A DNA stretch of 64,000 bases from Sciurus carolinensis (GCF_902686445.1 NC_062232.1:11391105-11455104); one strand, 5' to 3'. Counted from the first letter of the stretch, positions 50,582-61,969 are shown. Notes: a model not told the origin generated them from the sequence alone. Made by a program: numbers and translations.

Positions 50582-50800
50582 TGAAGAAGTTTAAGCCTAT
50601 TATCCCAGCTACTCAGGAGGTAGAAGTAGGAGGATCCCAAGTTCAAGGCCAACCTGGGTAACTTAGTGAGACCCTGCCTTGAAATAAAATTTAAAGAAGG
50701 GCTGGGGGTATAGCTTAGTGGTAGAACACTGGCCAGCTTAGTGGTAGAACACTGGCCTAGTATGTGCTAGGCCCTGGTTCAATCCCCATTACCACCAAAA
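50582..50800 (+). repeat. B1-ID dimer SINE with internal 23-bp duplication
   Basis: 'cccagctactcaggaggtag' marks B1 and 'gctgggggtatagcttagtg' the ID half. Within the ID half a 23-bp unit is perfectly duplicated in tandem (50712-50734, 50735-50757). Confidence 0.85.
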
Positions 50801-51171
50801 AGAAAATAGTGGATAAAAGGACAGAAAAGAGAAGGTTCTTCTTTACAGAAGAATGCCAAATAATATAGAAAGGGTAATAGGATTAGAAAATCACAACTGC
50901 AGTAGTAACTGATTCCAATGGAGCTCATCAACAGATACTAAGCCATCGACTAAGAGATGGTTTGGGAACAGGATATTCACATGGTCTCAAAATATCACCT
51001 CCACAAATGATGTACTAATTACAAAAAGGAGCTTTTATTTTGCCAAGGAGGAAATCTGATGAATTCCACGAACAATTAGGCAAACTGACAAGTGCCTCCA
51101 GAAATGATACACTTATAACATTTCAGATATATGTTTTTTCTGTATTCTTGCACCGCCCATTCTCGACTTTT

Positions 51172-51402
51172 TTTTTTTTTTTTTGGTCCTGGGGATTGAA
51201 CCCAAGGGCTCTTTACCAGTGAGCTACATTCTCAGTCCTTTTGATTTTTTGTGTTGTGTTGTTGTTGTTTTGAGATAAGTTCTCACTAAATTGCTTAGGG
51301 CCTTGCTAAATTGGTAAAGCTGGTCTTGAACTTGTGATCCACCTGTCTGAGTCTCCCAAGTCACTAGGATTATTAGAGGTGTGCACCACCATACCGGCTC
51401 CA
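51172..51402 (-). repeat. B1-ID dimer SINE (antisense)
   Basis: T run, 'ggtcctggggattgaaccca', GTT-rich linker, then B1 half with 'aggtgtgcaccaccataccg'. Confidence 0.88.
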
Positions 51403-51559
51403 CTCTCAATTTTTGACCTGAATTTCATGAGGAACTAATCAGAAAAATCCAAATTTAATGAAATTTTGTAAAGCCATTGATCTGGACTCAGTCCAGCATA
51501 GGCGCTCAACACAGTGAATAGATGGATCAATGGATGTAGATCAATAACTGGTTGGCTAT

Positions 51560-51790
51560 AAAACAAATTAATAGATAGATGGTCATATGGATGGATAGAG
51601 GATAGATGGGTGGTCAGACAAACAGATGGATGGATGGATGATGAATGAACGAATGCTTCAGGCAAAATTACTCAAACATTAGTCCAAGCTAGATCTTGAA
51701 TGGGATCTACCACACACACACAAAACAAATAAATTAAAAAGAAAGGAAGGGAGAGAGGAAGGTAAGGAAAGAAAAGGAGGAAGGAAGGGC
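51560..51790. repeat. GATA/GGAT and purine-rich simple repeats
   Basis: Irregular GATA/GGAT tetranucleotide runs (51563-51655), a short CA run, then a GGAA-rich stretch (51737-51790). Confidence 0.85.
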
Positions 51791-53839
51791 ATATAAAATT
51801 TCTTGTATCATATTTTTAATGAGTGGAAGAAATATTCATTTTCCTACCTTAGATTAAGAGTTAGTGTGAATTTTACCAGGATTCACTGATGGTTTACTAA
51901 ATTATTTCAAATAGTCGAAGTTCATAAAGGAAAGGAAAGTACCATTCCAATGTTATCATTTGAAAGTATTTTGTCATTATATATTCCACCATCAAATGCT
52001 ACTGTAGTGACACTATAGGCAATCACTAAATTGGAATCATTGGATATTAAACATTAATTTGTAAAACCGTTGGGCCAACGCTGGTTAGAAGTTGGGGTTT
52101 GTAGTCCCAGAGAGGTAGGAATAAATAGGTTGCTGTATTTTCTCATCTTCCAGATGAAGACACTTCACTAGCCATTCTAAACACCAGCAATCAATAATCA
52201 CCATCCGCTGGGGTACACTAGATTTCAATATGTTGAGAGGGTCCTCCAGTCAAGTTAAATCACCTGCTGAAAGACTAGAACAGTTAGCCCCTTCTTCGTG
52301 GACAGGAGTATCAGCCCTTTTCAGATCTCCCAGAAAGCAAAAGCAGCTGACATTCTACAGCCATCAGTCACATCGCTTCCATTTCTAGTATCCAACATTC
52401 CTTAACTATGTTTTGAATGCCTACCTGTGGAAGAGACAGGTCTCCCAAAGGAAAGAACTTGATGAAAGGAAAAAGACTTCAAATTCATTCATCTTCCTTC
52501 TCCTCATTTTTAATGCTTTATAAAAGAGAAGAGTGATTTTTTTATAGGCATTAAATGCTAGTAAGAAATGTATATTTATAAATTTTCATGAAAAATGCCT
52601 AGTTGATGGGAAGTATCTCTCCAAATCACTCCTCATTGGGGTTGAAGTGAATAATAATTTTCTATAACGATGGATTTTAAATAATCAATTATTACTCTGA
52701 ACTTTCTATTCTGAATCCATGTTACAAAAATCTTAGTGGATAAAGCATTCTGAAGTAAGTGGCAATGCAATGGTAGTCTTACAAATAATGAACTGCCAGC
52801 GTCTATTTGACAGTTTTTAAAATATAAGATATTTTTATGGAATTACAAGACAAATGGCAGAAAGCTGGACACGTGGAGATCAATGTATGGAATCTTGTCT
52901 CCTCCCCAGCCAGGAAGGAAAAATAATCTATCAGGCATCGCAGTGAATAGGAAAGAAAGAAAAGGAAGAAGCAAAGAGATGAGGACACTTCTCTTTTTTG
53001 AAGGCGGACAATTTCCCAACAAAAAGCTTCTGAGGGAAATTGCTGAGAAAATTTGTCCAATTGAGCTGTGTCCGTGGCAAATTAGGTACTTATTGGTTTT
53101 TTGCAACCTTAGATCCAGTTGTTCAGAGTCTTGGCATTGCTGGACTTCACAAACTGCAATGTCAGTAACTTGCTAGCTGGTAGACATGATAAGCAGCTCA
53201 AAGGTTATCTAACAGTAATATAGCACTTTGTCACAGTGTGCACTGTAATAAACTGATTCACTGCCTGTGCAGTGATACTAAGAATAATAAAACTTAACTG
53301 TCTTTCTGGATCATTCTGATTTGATGTTCTGCTAAAAAAATGAGTTTTTCCTGCAAAATAAAATAGAGTGTTAATGACTTCCACTGTTTCTGCAATGTCA
53401 GGTGGTTCAGGAAGAGAAAGAAAAAATCCATGACTAAACTACTTCCTAGCAGCCTTGAGAATGGATGTCTCTCATAAATCCAGAAAGAAAAGAATCAAAT
53501 GAGGAGACAAAAGTCTCAGGTAGCCCTTGGGGCAAGGGTGTGGGTGGGTGGTTTGAAGAACAGGAGTTGCTCTTTTCTGAAATAAAGTAGTGATGACTAA
53601 AAGCAGAAAAAGCATTTCTGTCTCTCTTCAAATAAAACAGGGCTCAAGAGGGAAGGTCTAAGAACAGCCAGAAAAACAATATAGGACAGACAAAAATGAC
53701 TTTCATACAGAACAGAGTTACTAAAGAATTAGGATTGTCCTCATAATCAGTCTTGATGATTCTTGGAGGAAATATCTGTGTTACGAGACTGATTTGAGTG
53801 GGCTTTGGGAATCAAGCCTACATGGTTTTAAATCCTAGT

Positions 53840-54050
53840 ACCACAACGTTCTAACCATGTGACTGTAGGCAAGTTGTTTGACATCTGTCATGTAATAGCA
53901 ATAATAATGATAATAAGAAGTATCTATTATGTGGCTGAAATCAGACTAGGTGCTTTATATGTATCATCTCATTTAAATCTGAGTGCAACATTATGCAGAT
54001 TTTATTATTATCCCTGTTTTCCAGATGCAGAATCTAAATTTCAAATATGA
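53840..54050 (+). repeat. MIR fragment
   Basis: 'aaccatgtgactgtaggcaa' and 'gtatcatctcatttaaatct' are MIR-like. Confidence 0.65.
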
Positions 54051-55072
54051 ACTGCAACTTGTCTTTCAGAATGGAACAAGACTACTGAAAAGAGCTGATA
54101 CAGAACTCTATTTTAGTCTTCCCAGGTTCTCCTAAAAACATACTCATATTGGTTTCCTATTGGTCGTTTATATTTAAATACAGCAAAGGAAAACAAATAG
54201 CTCCGATGTTTCTCATTTTATTTACACTTCTTTTAAAATATGGTTTATTCATTTAATTATAACTTCATAAGAATGTGAAGTTCCCCTATATGAAAGTGTT
54301 GACTGAGCCCCATTTCCTTGTGTGAAAAGTAAGATTTGTGGAAATCCACACACACTTCTATTTACTGCTGACTGTACAGGAAAAGAAGTAAAACTAGAAA
54401 CAAACCAATTTACTAATGACTTTGCTCAGCTGTGAGCATTAGCTAAGGTTCTATGTCCTTAGTCCTTGACCTGGCTTTGTTACCAACTACAAGATTATAA
54501 TCTTGTAGGCAAGAACCATTCATGTTATCTATGTTTGTTTATTTCATGATATATACTATAGCTCATATCACAGAATGAATGGTCAATAAAAAAATAAAAT
54601 ATTTTTACCTCTCTGGGCTTTGGTTTCTGGTGGGCTAGATTTAGATAACTGGTAAGGTCTCTTCCTAAGACCCAGTTGTAACATTAAATCCAGCTAAGGT
54701 ATATAAATAGTCTGCTTATATACTGGATTTGTAAATCAACTCCTCTATGTACCTGTAAGTCTGAAAGTGTGCTGTGTTTATGATTCTATGATATACCACA
54801 AAGTTGCAAGTTATATTAAATTATCACTTCATACAACTGTTTTTAGGGTTATACTAACTTACATTGATATAGCACTTTCCAGTATATAAAGCATTTATGT
54901 ATCTTCTCTGATTTTGTCCTCTCATCATTATTTAACAATCTGAGAAAATATTACTATCATTTTCAATACGTGATCTGCTCAATGTCACTCAGCTAAAAAA
55001 TACCAGTGCCTGAGACTGGAACCCAAAACCAAGAGTCTTGGTCAAATGCTCTTCTTATTAAAACATATATCA

Positions 55073-55176
55073 TGGGCTGGGGAGATAGCTCAGTTGGTAG
55101 AGTGCTTGCCTTGCAAGCACAAGGCCCTGGGTTCAATCCCCAGCACTGCAAAAAAAAAAAAAAAAAAAAAAAAAAC
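55073..55176 (+). repeat. Young ID SINE with target-site duplication
   Basis: Near-consensus ID body ('gagatagctcagttggtaga', 'ttgccttgcaagcacaaggc') with a pure A tail of about 26. CATATATCA flanks it at 55064-55072 and 55177-55185. Confidence 0.93.
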
Positions 55177-55681
55177 CATATATCACATCATCAGTTCTGT
55201 CACCATCATCATAGTCATCTTCATCATCATACCCCTATTGCTATCATCATAAAACTGACCAGATAACTAAGATGTCTACTTGTGGGCTAAGGCTAGACAA
55301 AGATCTAACATCGACACCACTGTGAAGTATATGCAGTTGATACTGGCTGCCTTCCCACCTGTACAGTTGCCTAATTGTTGTCCAAGAGTAAAAGGAAAAA
55401 AATCTTTTTTCCACAAACATCTATTTTCAACTAGATGTTACCAGAGAAGCAACATCCCCAAAAGTGTTTCAAAAGAGGTGACAATTGTAATGATGTGCTG
55501 GAGCTGGCTAGTATAGGACAGCAAGGGCTACCTACTAAATATTCAGAATTTTTCAACCTTGATAGGAAATTGGAAAATGCTACAAATCAGGTTCTTGAGA
55601 GAGCTGGTTAGCCAGTTCATCACTACTCTAGTGACCAGTATACCTCATGGGATCATCTGCATTTTTAGACATGTATTTACT

Positions 55682-55835
55682 TTTTATGGTATTGACATCA
55701 AAACAGACACACAGACTGATGGAACAGACTGGCAAGCACAGAAATAAAACCACACATTTACGGTCAACTGATGTTCAACAAAGGTGCTAAGGACACAAAA
55801 TGGGGAAAGATCAGTGTCTTGAATAAATAATTCTG
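55682..55835 (+). mobile_element. LINE-1 ORF2 3' portion, left of the ERV
   Basis: LINE-1 ORF2 C-terminal sequence in sense orientation (GIDIKTDTQTDGTDW, then broken). It resumes at 62,641 directly after the retrovirus. Confidence 0.85.
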
Positions 55836-56231
55836 TGTCAGGGACCAAGAAGTTCTCATTCTGAGAACATTCTGACCTTTACAATAAGCAGCAGCGCCCC
55901 TCCCCCCCCCCCTCCTGGCTGATAATTCTGACAGTATGGCGCCTATGGCGCCCACGGCTTCTCTTCCGGGACTACACTTTCCCGCCGGCGCAAACTTCAC
56001 CTTCCCGCCAGCGCGAATTTGCACCCTATCAGGAACCCAGCAGAAGAATATAACCAACCAGGCTGCACCTCGTCATACCCCTCATTCCCTCAGCATAAAT
56101 ACCCGTGAGAACAATAAAAATTTGCAGCTTGATCAGAATTCCTGTCTTGCTGTCTCTCCCTGCGTCTCTTGTCCTTTCATTCCTTCTCTCTTAGGTTTGC
56201 CGTCCTCGTTGATGTCCTGCGGGTCGGGACA
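55836..56231 (+). repeat. 5' LTR
   Basis: 396 bp. U3 holds two ATGGCG motifs (55935-55950), TTTCCCGCC at 55978-55986 and TTCCCGCC at 56002-56009 (E2F-like). A TATA-like ATAAATA is at 56095-56101 and AATAAA at 56113-56118. The close spacing of TATA and AATAAA implies a very short R region, as in other betaretroviruses. A C run lies at about 55902-55912. Confidence 0.95.
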
Positions 56232-56233
56232 GT

Positions 56234-56251
56234 TGGCGCCCAACGTGGTTG
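56234..56251 (+). other. Primer-binding site, tRNA-Lys type
   Basis: TGGCGCCCAACGTGG begins two bases after the LTR and matches the 3' end complement of tRNA-Lys(1,2) for 15 bases, then diverges. This primer is typical of class II/betaretroviral elements. Confidence 0.85.
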
Positions 56252-56390
56252 GCTCGAGCCTTTGTTTGAGAAGCGAACACTGCCCTCTGGGGAAGACTTG
56301 GCCAAGCGGGATTCGAGATCGCCTCGGTGGACACGACCGGGAGTCAGATCCAGGAGGAGAGTGAGGCCAGCGCAAGGTGAGTGACGCACC

Positions 56391-58274
56391 ATGGGACAAG
56401 CAGTTTCGTCACATGATTTGTTTCTGACGGGTCTCGAGGAGGCCCTCAAGACTCGGGGAGCGCGTGTTAAGAAAAAGGATTTAAGATCATTCTTTTCATA
56501 CATAGAGGATTTGTGTCCTTGGTTTCCCCTCGAGGGGTCAATTGATGGTAAAAGGTGGCTCAGAGTAGGAGACTGCCTCAAAGATTATTATGAGACTTTT
56601 GGTCCTCAAAAGGTGCCTGTCACTGCCTTTTCTTATTGGAATTTAATTAATGAGATTCTTAAAAGCTCACCCTTTGACAGTGGTACTTTAAAACTTGTAA
56701 AGATTGGGGAGCAGGCAATGCAATCCACCTCTCGCCCCCCATCGGCATGCCCTTCGGTTAGTATTCATATGCCCCCTACTCAGCCTTCTCAGGACCCTGG
56801 GACCCTCCCAGACCCCGGGAACCTCCCAGACCCCACCTTACCAAAAAAGTCCCCAAAAAGTCCCCCTAAGATTTATCCGGTTTTAAATCCCTATGATGAC
56901 GTGACCCCAGAGGAGGAGGCTACCCTGGAGGGGGCAGCGGCTCAACACCATTCTCCAGACCTGCCACCTCTTAAAAATCCACTTCCCACTTATACACCCC
57001 CTGCCTTTCGTGCTCCGGCCCTTCAGGGACCTACTGCCCCCCCCAGACATTTTTTCCCCACTTCCCTTGCCTAATCTAACCCCTTTACGCGAGTCTCTCC
57101 AACATAGGCGGGAACAAATCCAACTTTTAAAGGAACTAAAAGCCTTTGATGCCGAGCTTCACTCACTGGCCTTGGGCACGGAGTTAACACAAACTGGCCC
57201 AAGACCCCTCAATACTCGTAAGGTGAAGCCACGTGGTCAGCCTGTTCTTGCCTTTCCAGTCACTCGCAGTCAAGCAGATCAGCCCGCACAAACTGAAGCA
57301 GAGAATTTAAAAGGAAGTCAGGAAGAGGAATCAGGGGAGGAACAAGAGGTAGAACCAGAGAGGGAACAAGAGGAGGACCAGGAATCAGGGGATGAGGAGG
57401 AGCCCACCTCTGGACAGAGTGGAGCCCTTGGTTCTTATAAAAGGCTGAGCCTCCGCTTTCTTGAAAGACTTAAAAAGGCTTGTACACAGTATGGCCCCAC
57501 TGCACCTTATACACTGGCCTTGCTAGAGAACCATAGTACACAGTGGCTCACCCCTAATGATTGGAAATTTTTGGCCCGAGCCACCCTCAGTGCAGGTGAC
57601 TTCCTGTTGTGGAACGCAGACTTTAGGGAATACTGTCGGGAAACTGCCCAAAAAAATTCAACCAAGGCTTCCTCTAAATCCTGGACCTATGTTAAACTAG
57701 TGGGTAATGCGCCATTTGATACTAACCCTAAACAGGCACGCTTTCCTACTGGGCTCCTAGCACAGGTTCAAACTGCTGGTTTGCATGCTTGGAGACGGCT
57801 CCCTCAAAAGGGCTCGGCCACCACCTCCCTAGCAAAAATTCGTCAGGGTCCTGACGAGCCTTACAGTGACTTTGTTGCCCGGCTTAATCTAACTGCGGAG
57901 CGCTTACTTGGACCAAGTGAAAACGAGAGCTCCTTTGTAAAATATCTTTGCCTTTGAAAATGCCAACCCGATATGTCAAGATGTTCTTTGGCCCCACAAA
58001 GATAAAGGGGACCTTTCTGACTTCATTAGGCTGTGTGCCGGGGTAGGAACAGCCCATGCCATGGGTCTCGCCATTGGTGCCGCCTTCACCAAGGCCCTTC
58101 ACCACCCTGGCCCCGACCACCCCCAGAGCAAACCCAGGGGCAATAAGGTTTGTTCCCTCTCAGACTCCCAACCCATTCCAGGCTCCCTGTCCTTCTCCAC
58201 AATCACCTCCCTCCAACGTGCTACCCCAGGCAGCGCAGGATTGGACCTCTGTGCCTCCACCGATACAATATTAG
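56391..58274 (+). pseudogene. gag: ERV gag (matrix, proline-rich/acidic linker, capsid; broken)
   Basis: Gag is the retroviral structural polyprotein. It starts at an ATG in good context (caccATGG) with MGQ, a myristoylation signal, followed by a betaretroviral matrix domain to about 56,700. A proline-rich region with a PTAPP late-domain-like motif lies near 57,030. A long acidic Glu/Gln-rich stretch spans about 57,300-57,415. The capsid domain has the major homology region (IRQGPDEPYSDFVARL). The frame is lost at a C run (57037-57044), again in a T run (57947-57949), and there is no CCHC zinc knuckle. The final gag frame ends with TAG at 58272-58274 after QDWTSVPPPIQY. No complete Gag can be made from this copy. 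Confidence 0.9.
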
Positions 58275-59035
58275 ACTCTATGCAAGGACCTCAAATAATA
58301 CCCACTAGGGTTGTAGGCCCCCCTCCACCTCATATGTGTGCTCTTATTCTTGGGAGAGCTCCTACCACCTTACAAGGTGTTCAGGTCTTCCCTGGCATCA
58401 TTGATGATGATTACACTGGAGAAATTAAAATACTGGCCACAGCTATTAGCGGAGTAGCTGCCATCCCTGCAGGAACAAAAATTGCACAATTAATACTCCT
58501 TCCCCTCAATTCAGGAAATTCACCAGGAAACACAGCCTCTTTAGGTTCCTCTGATGTGTATTGGGTCCAACCTATCTCCCACAAAAGACCCACTCTTACC
58601 TTATTTATTGAAGGAAAGAAATTCCAAGGGATCCTAGATACTGGTGCGGACGCCACAGTTATTTCTCAAAAATATTGGCCATCAGAATGGCCCCTCACCT
58701 CATCACTAACTGACCTTAAAGGAATAGGGCAATCAAGAAACCCCTTAGTTAGCTCCAGGGTGCTTAATTGGACTGACACAAAAGATAACACAGGGAATAA
58801 AGGAACCGTTACCCCCTTCGTTGTTCCTGATCTCCCTGTCAACCTTTGGGGACGAGACATTCTAAGCCAAATGAAAGTTATTCTTGCTAGTCCCGACTCT
58901 TTAGTCACTCATCAAATGCTTCGTATGGGCTTTATCCCTGGTACAGGCCTTGGGAGGCTAGGACAAGGACAGGTTGAGCCTGTACAGCCCATACAAAAAA
59001 CAGACAAATTTGGACTTGGGTATGTGGATTTTTAG
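58154..59035 (+). pseudogene. pro: ERV pro: dUTPase plus aspartic protease
   Basis: This frame lies -1 relative to the gag terminal frame and is open to the TAG at 59033-59035. The first part is a dUTPase-like domain (GSAGLDL motif; FPGIIDDDYTGEIKI; IPAGTKIAQL), an enzyme that removes dUTP in betaretroviruses. The second is a retropepsin with the catalytic LDTGAD at about 58,635, followed by a glycine-rich G-patch (MGFIPGTGLGRLGQG). The dUTPase second motif reads LGRAP rather than a more usual GRSS-type sequence. Domains are intact in frame, but normal expression would need translation through gag, which is broken here. Confidence 0.9.
59026..59032 (+). promoter_or_regulatory. Pro-pol -1 frameshift slippery heptamer
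   Basis: G GAT TTT read in the pro frame, directly before the pro TAG. A -1 slip here enters the pol frame, which is open across this point. Its shape matches the GGATTT-type pro-pol slippery sites known for mouse mammary tumour virus-like betaretroviruses. Confidence 0.7.
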
Positions 59036-61695
59036 TGTCGGTCCCTGACCCTCCTGTACCCCATGCAGACAAAATTATTTGGGAAACTCAAACTCCTGTG
59101 TGGGTGGATCAGTGGCCCCTTACCCAAGAAAAATTAGAGGCTGCCTCCATGTTAGTACAGGAACAGTTGACAGCCGGCCATGTGGAACCCTCAACCTCAC
59201 CCTGGAATACTCCTATTTTTGTTATTAAGAAGAAATCAGGCAAATGGCGCCTTTTACAGGATTTGCGCGCTATCAATAAGGTTATGCGCCCGATGGGGGC
59301 ATTACAGCCAGGCATCCCTACACCGGTAGCTATTCCTAGGGACTATTATAAAATGGTCATCGACTTAAAAGATTGCTTTTTTACTATTCCTTTACATCCT
59401 GAGGACAGACCCTATTTTGCTTTCAGCCTCCCCCGCATCAATTTTCAGGGCCCTATGCAAAGATTTCAATGGAAGGTCCTTCCCCAGGGTATGGCTAACA
59501 GCCCTAGTCTTTGCCAAAAATATGTTGCTCAAGCAGTAGACCCTGTGAGAGAGCGGTGGCCACAAGTTTATATATTACATTATATGGATGATTTGTTAAT
59601 TGCTGCACCTAATACCTATGATCTTAACAATTGTTATTTGGATCTCTATAAAGCCCTTACTGCCTTGGGACTTCAGATAGCCCCTGATAAGGTTCAAACA
59701 CAGGACCCCTACACCTACTTGGGCCTCAAACTTCAAACTAATCAAATTCAAATCCCTAATATACAATTGCGTGTGGACCATCTCCACACTCTTAACGATT
59801 TCCAAAAACTACTAGGGGATATCCAATGGCTAAGACCATATTTAAAACTACCCACCTATGTGCTTTTGCCTCTTAATGATATTTTAAGGGGAGATTCTGA
59901 CCCTTCTTCTCCTCGAGAGCTTACTCCCGAGGCACGGTAAGCATTAATTCAAGTCACAGAAGCCATCGCTCAACAATTTGTTACACAAATATCTTATAAC
60001 CTTCCTTTGGTTTTGGTTATATTACACACCCCTCATACACCCACGGGACTATTCTGGCAGCGGGATCCACATTTTAAAAATAAGGGTTGCCCCTTGCTCT
60101 GGGTTCATTTGCCCGCCACATCCTCTAAAGTTATTGCTGTCTATCCTGCTCAGGTAGCTTCTATCATTATTAAAGGTCGCTTGCTTTCTCGACAACATTT
60201 TGGCAAAGACCCTGATAACATTCTGATTCCATACACTAAGGATCAAACCCAATTTTTGCTACAGACGAGGGATGAATGGGGTATTGCTCTATCAGGCTTT
60301 TTGGGAATAATCGATAACCACCTTCCCAATGACCCCCTTTTGCATTTTGCTCAGTTACATCCATTTATTTTTCCTCGGGTTACTCGGAAGGCTCCTATTC
60401 CACAAGCCCTTACTGTTTTTACAGATGGCTCCAGCAATGGCCGTGCAGCCTTTGTTGTTGATAATCAGCCTACCACCTTTGACACTGCTTATCCATCAGC
60501 ACAGCTTGTAGAATTGTTTGCTATAACACAAGTCTTTATGACATTTTTTGATAAACCTATTAATATTTATACAGACAGTGCTTACATTGCCCATTCTGTG
60601 CCCCTATTGGAAATTTCACCCGCCATTAAGGCTTCCTCCAACGCAGCCTTTTTGTTTAACCAGCTTCAACAACTAATTCAGGCTAGAAAACATTCATTTT
60701 TCTTAGGACACATTAGAGCACATTCTGATCTTCCCGGTCCCCTATCACGGGGTAATGCTCAGGCTGATGCAGCCACTTGGTCCCTTTTCCCAGTTCTTAT
60801 TGGATCCATCCAAGAGGCCACAGATTTACACAAACTTCACCACTTAAATTCTCAGAGCCTTCGGTTACTCTGTAAAATTACCAGGCAACAAGCAAGGGAA
60901 ATTGTAAAAGCGTGTCCTGCTTGCGTTGTCTCCCTTCCTATTCAACATCTGGGTGTTAACCCTCGAGGATTACTGCCCAATCAGATTTGGCAGATGGATG
61001 TTACTCACTTTCCTGAATTTGGGAAAACAAAGTACATACATGTTTCCATAGATACCTTTAGTGGCTTTATTTTTGCATCACCGCATTGCAGAGAAGCTAC
61101 CAAGGATGTCATTTCTCATCTTGTCTCAGCCTTTTCCATAATGGGAAAGCCAGCACATATTAAGACAGATAATGGCCCTGCATATACCAGTACCAAGTTC
61201 AAACAGTTTTGTGCCACTCTTCAAATCTCTCATACTACTGGAATTCCATATAACCCTCAAGGCATTGTGGAACGTGCACACCTCACCTTAAAAACCTGGC
61301 TTACCCGCCTTAAGGCCTCTTCCCTTGCATTGACCACTCCCAGGGATCGCCTTAATCATGCATTATTTGCTCTTAACTTTCTTACCCTAGACAATGAAGG
61401 ACATTCGACCGCAGACAGACATTGGCATCCCTCTTCTAATTCTGCTCGCCCATCTGTTATGTGACGCGATCCTTTAACAAATAAATGGAAAGGCCCAGAT
61501 CCCGTCCTCATTTGGGGACGAGGCTCAGCTTGTATTTTAGATCAAGAACAAGCAGCCCCAAGATGGTTACCAGAACGCCTGGTCAAACAGGTCAATGATT
61601 TACCACAACCCAGGGACGGAAACCTTCCCCCTGAGGATGAATCTTCCTCTCTTATAGATGCAGCCGACAATCTATGCGAAAAATCCCCTGAATGA
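59035..61695 (+). pseudogene. pol: ERV pol: reverse transcriptase, RNase H, integrase (two in-frame stops)
   Basis: Pol copies viral RNA into DNA and integrates it. The RT carries PQGMANSPSLCQKYV and the catalytic YMDD (LHYMDDLL, about 59,580). RNase H has FTDGSS, VELFAI, YTDSAY and GNAQADAAT (about 60,418-60,780). The integrase has H-x3-H and CPAC zinc ligands, then Asp in MDVTHF, Asp in TDNGP and Glu in GIVERAH. The same frame is interrupted by TAA at 59938-59940 in the RT connection region and by TGA at 61462-61464 just before the integrase C-terminal domain, which ends at TGA 61693-61695. The spacing between the last Asp and Glu is 33 residues rather than the usual 35. Pol is therefore non-functional in this copy. 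Confidence 0.93.
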
Positions 61696-61969
61696 CAGAC
61701 CCTGTGACTGCACACCATTGCTTCTCTGGATAATGGCTGCCTGTTCACTGCTCTCCCACAGCCATGCAGGACTTGAGGACCCTGCTGTGGCTCGTCCCCT
61801 CCTTTGCTTGCTGCTTATTGTATCTATAGGTCCTTTGATATTCAACAAGATCATGGCTTTTCTTAAAGCTCAAATTGAGGCTATACAGGCAAAACCTATT
61901 CAGGTTCATTACCATCGACTGGAGATGATGGATCGTGATGGTGATCTTAAAAGAACATCACCCCTGTGA
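61658..61969 (+). pseudogene. env: ERV env remnant (leader-like start joined to transmembrane tail)
   Basis: A 103-codon open frame overlapping the end of pol. Its first half includes a hydrophobic leader-like stretch (LLLWIMAACSLLSHSHAG). The second half is a membrane anchor (LLCLLLIVSIGPLIF) and a cytoplasmic tail with IQVHYHRLEM, like the C-terminus of betaretroviral transmembrane Env. The surface subunit, fusion peptide and most of the transmembrane ectodomain are missing. Whether the start is the original env start is inference. No receptor-binding or fusion capacity remains. Confidence 0.75.

Noticed and set aside
55073..55150. Possible tRNA gene
   Set aside because: The A and B boxes belong to an ID SINE, shown by the poly(A) tail and target-site duplication; the same body recurs throughout the window.
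55936..56364. 142-codon open frame across the 5' LTR and leader
   Set aside because: It lies in untranslated LTR/leader sequence and its first part recurs in the 3' LTR; it has no protein-like domains and is explained by GC-rich composition.
58150..58274. Gag-pro slippery heptamer
   Set aside because: The gag end and pro overlap in a -1 relation, but I see no convincing X-XXY-YYZ heptamer in the overlap; it may have been lost with the nucleocapsid segment.
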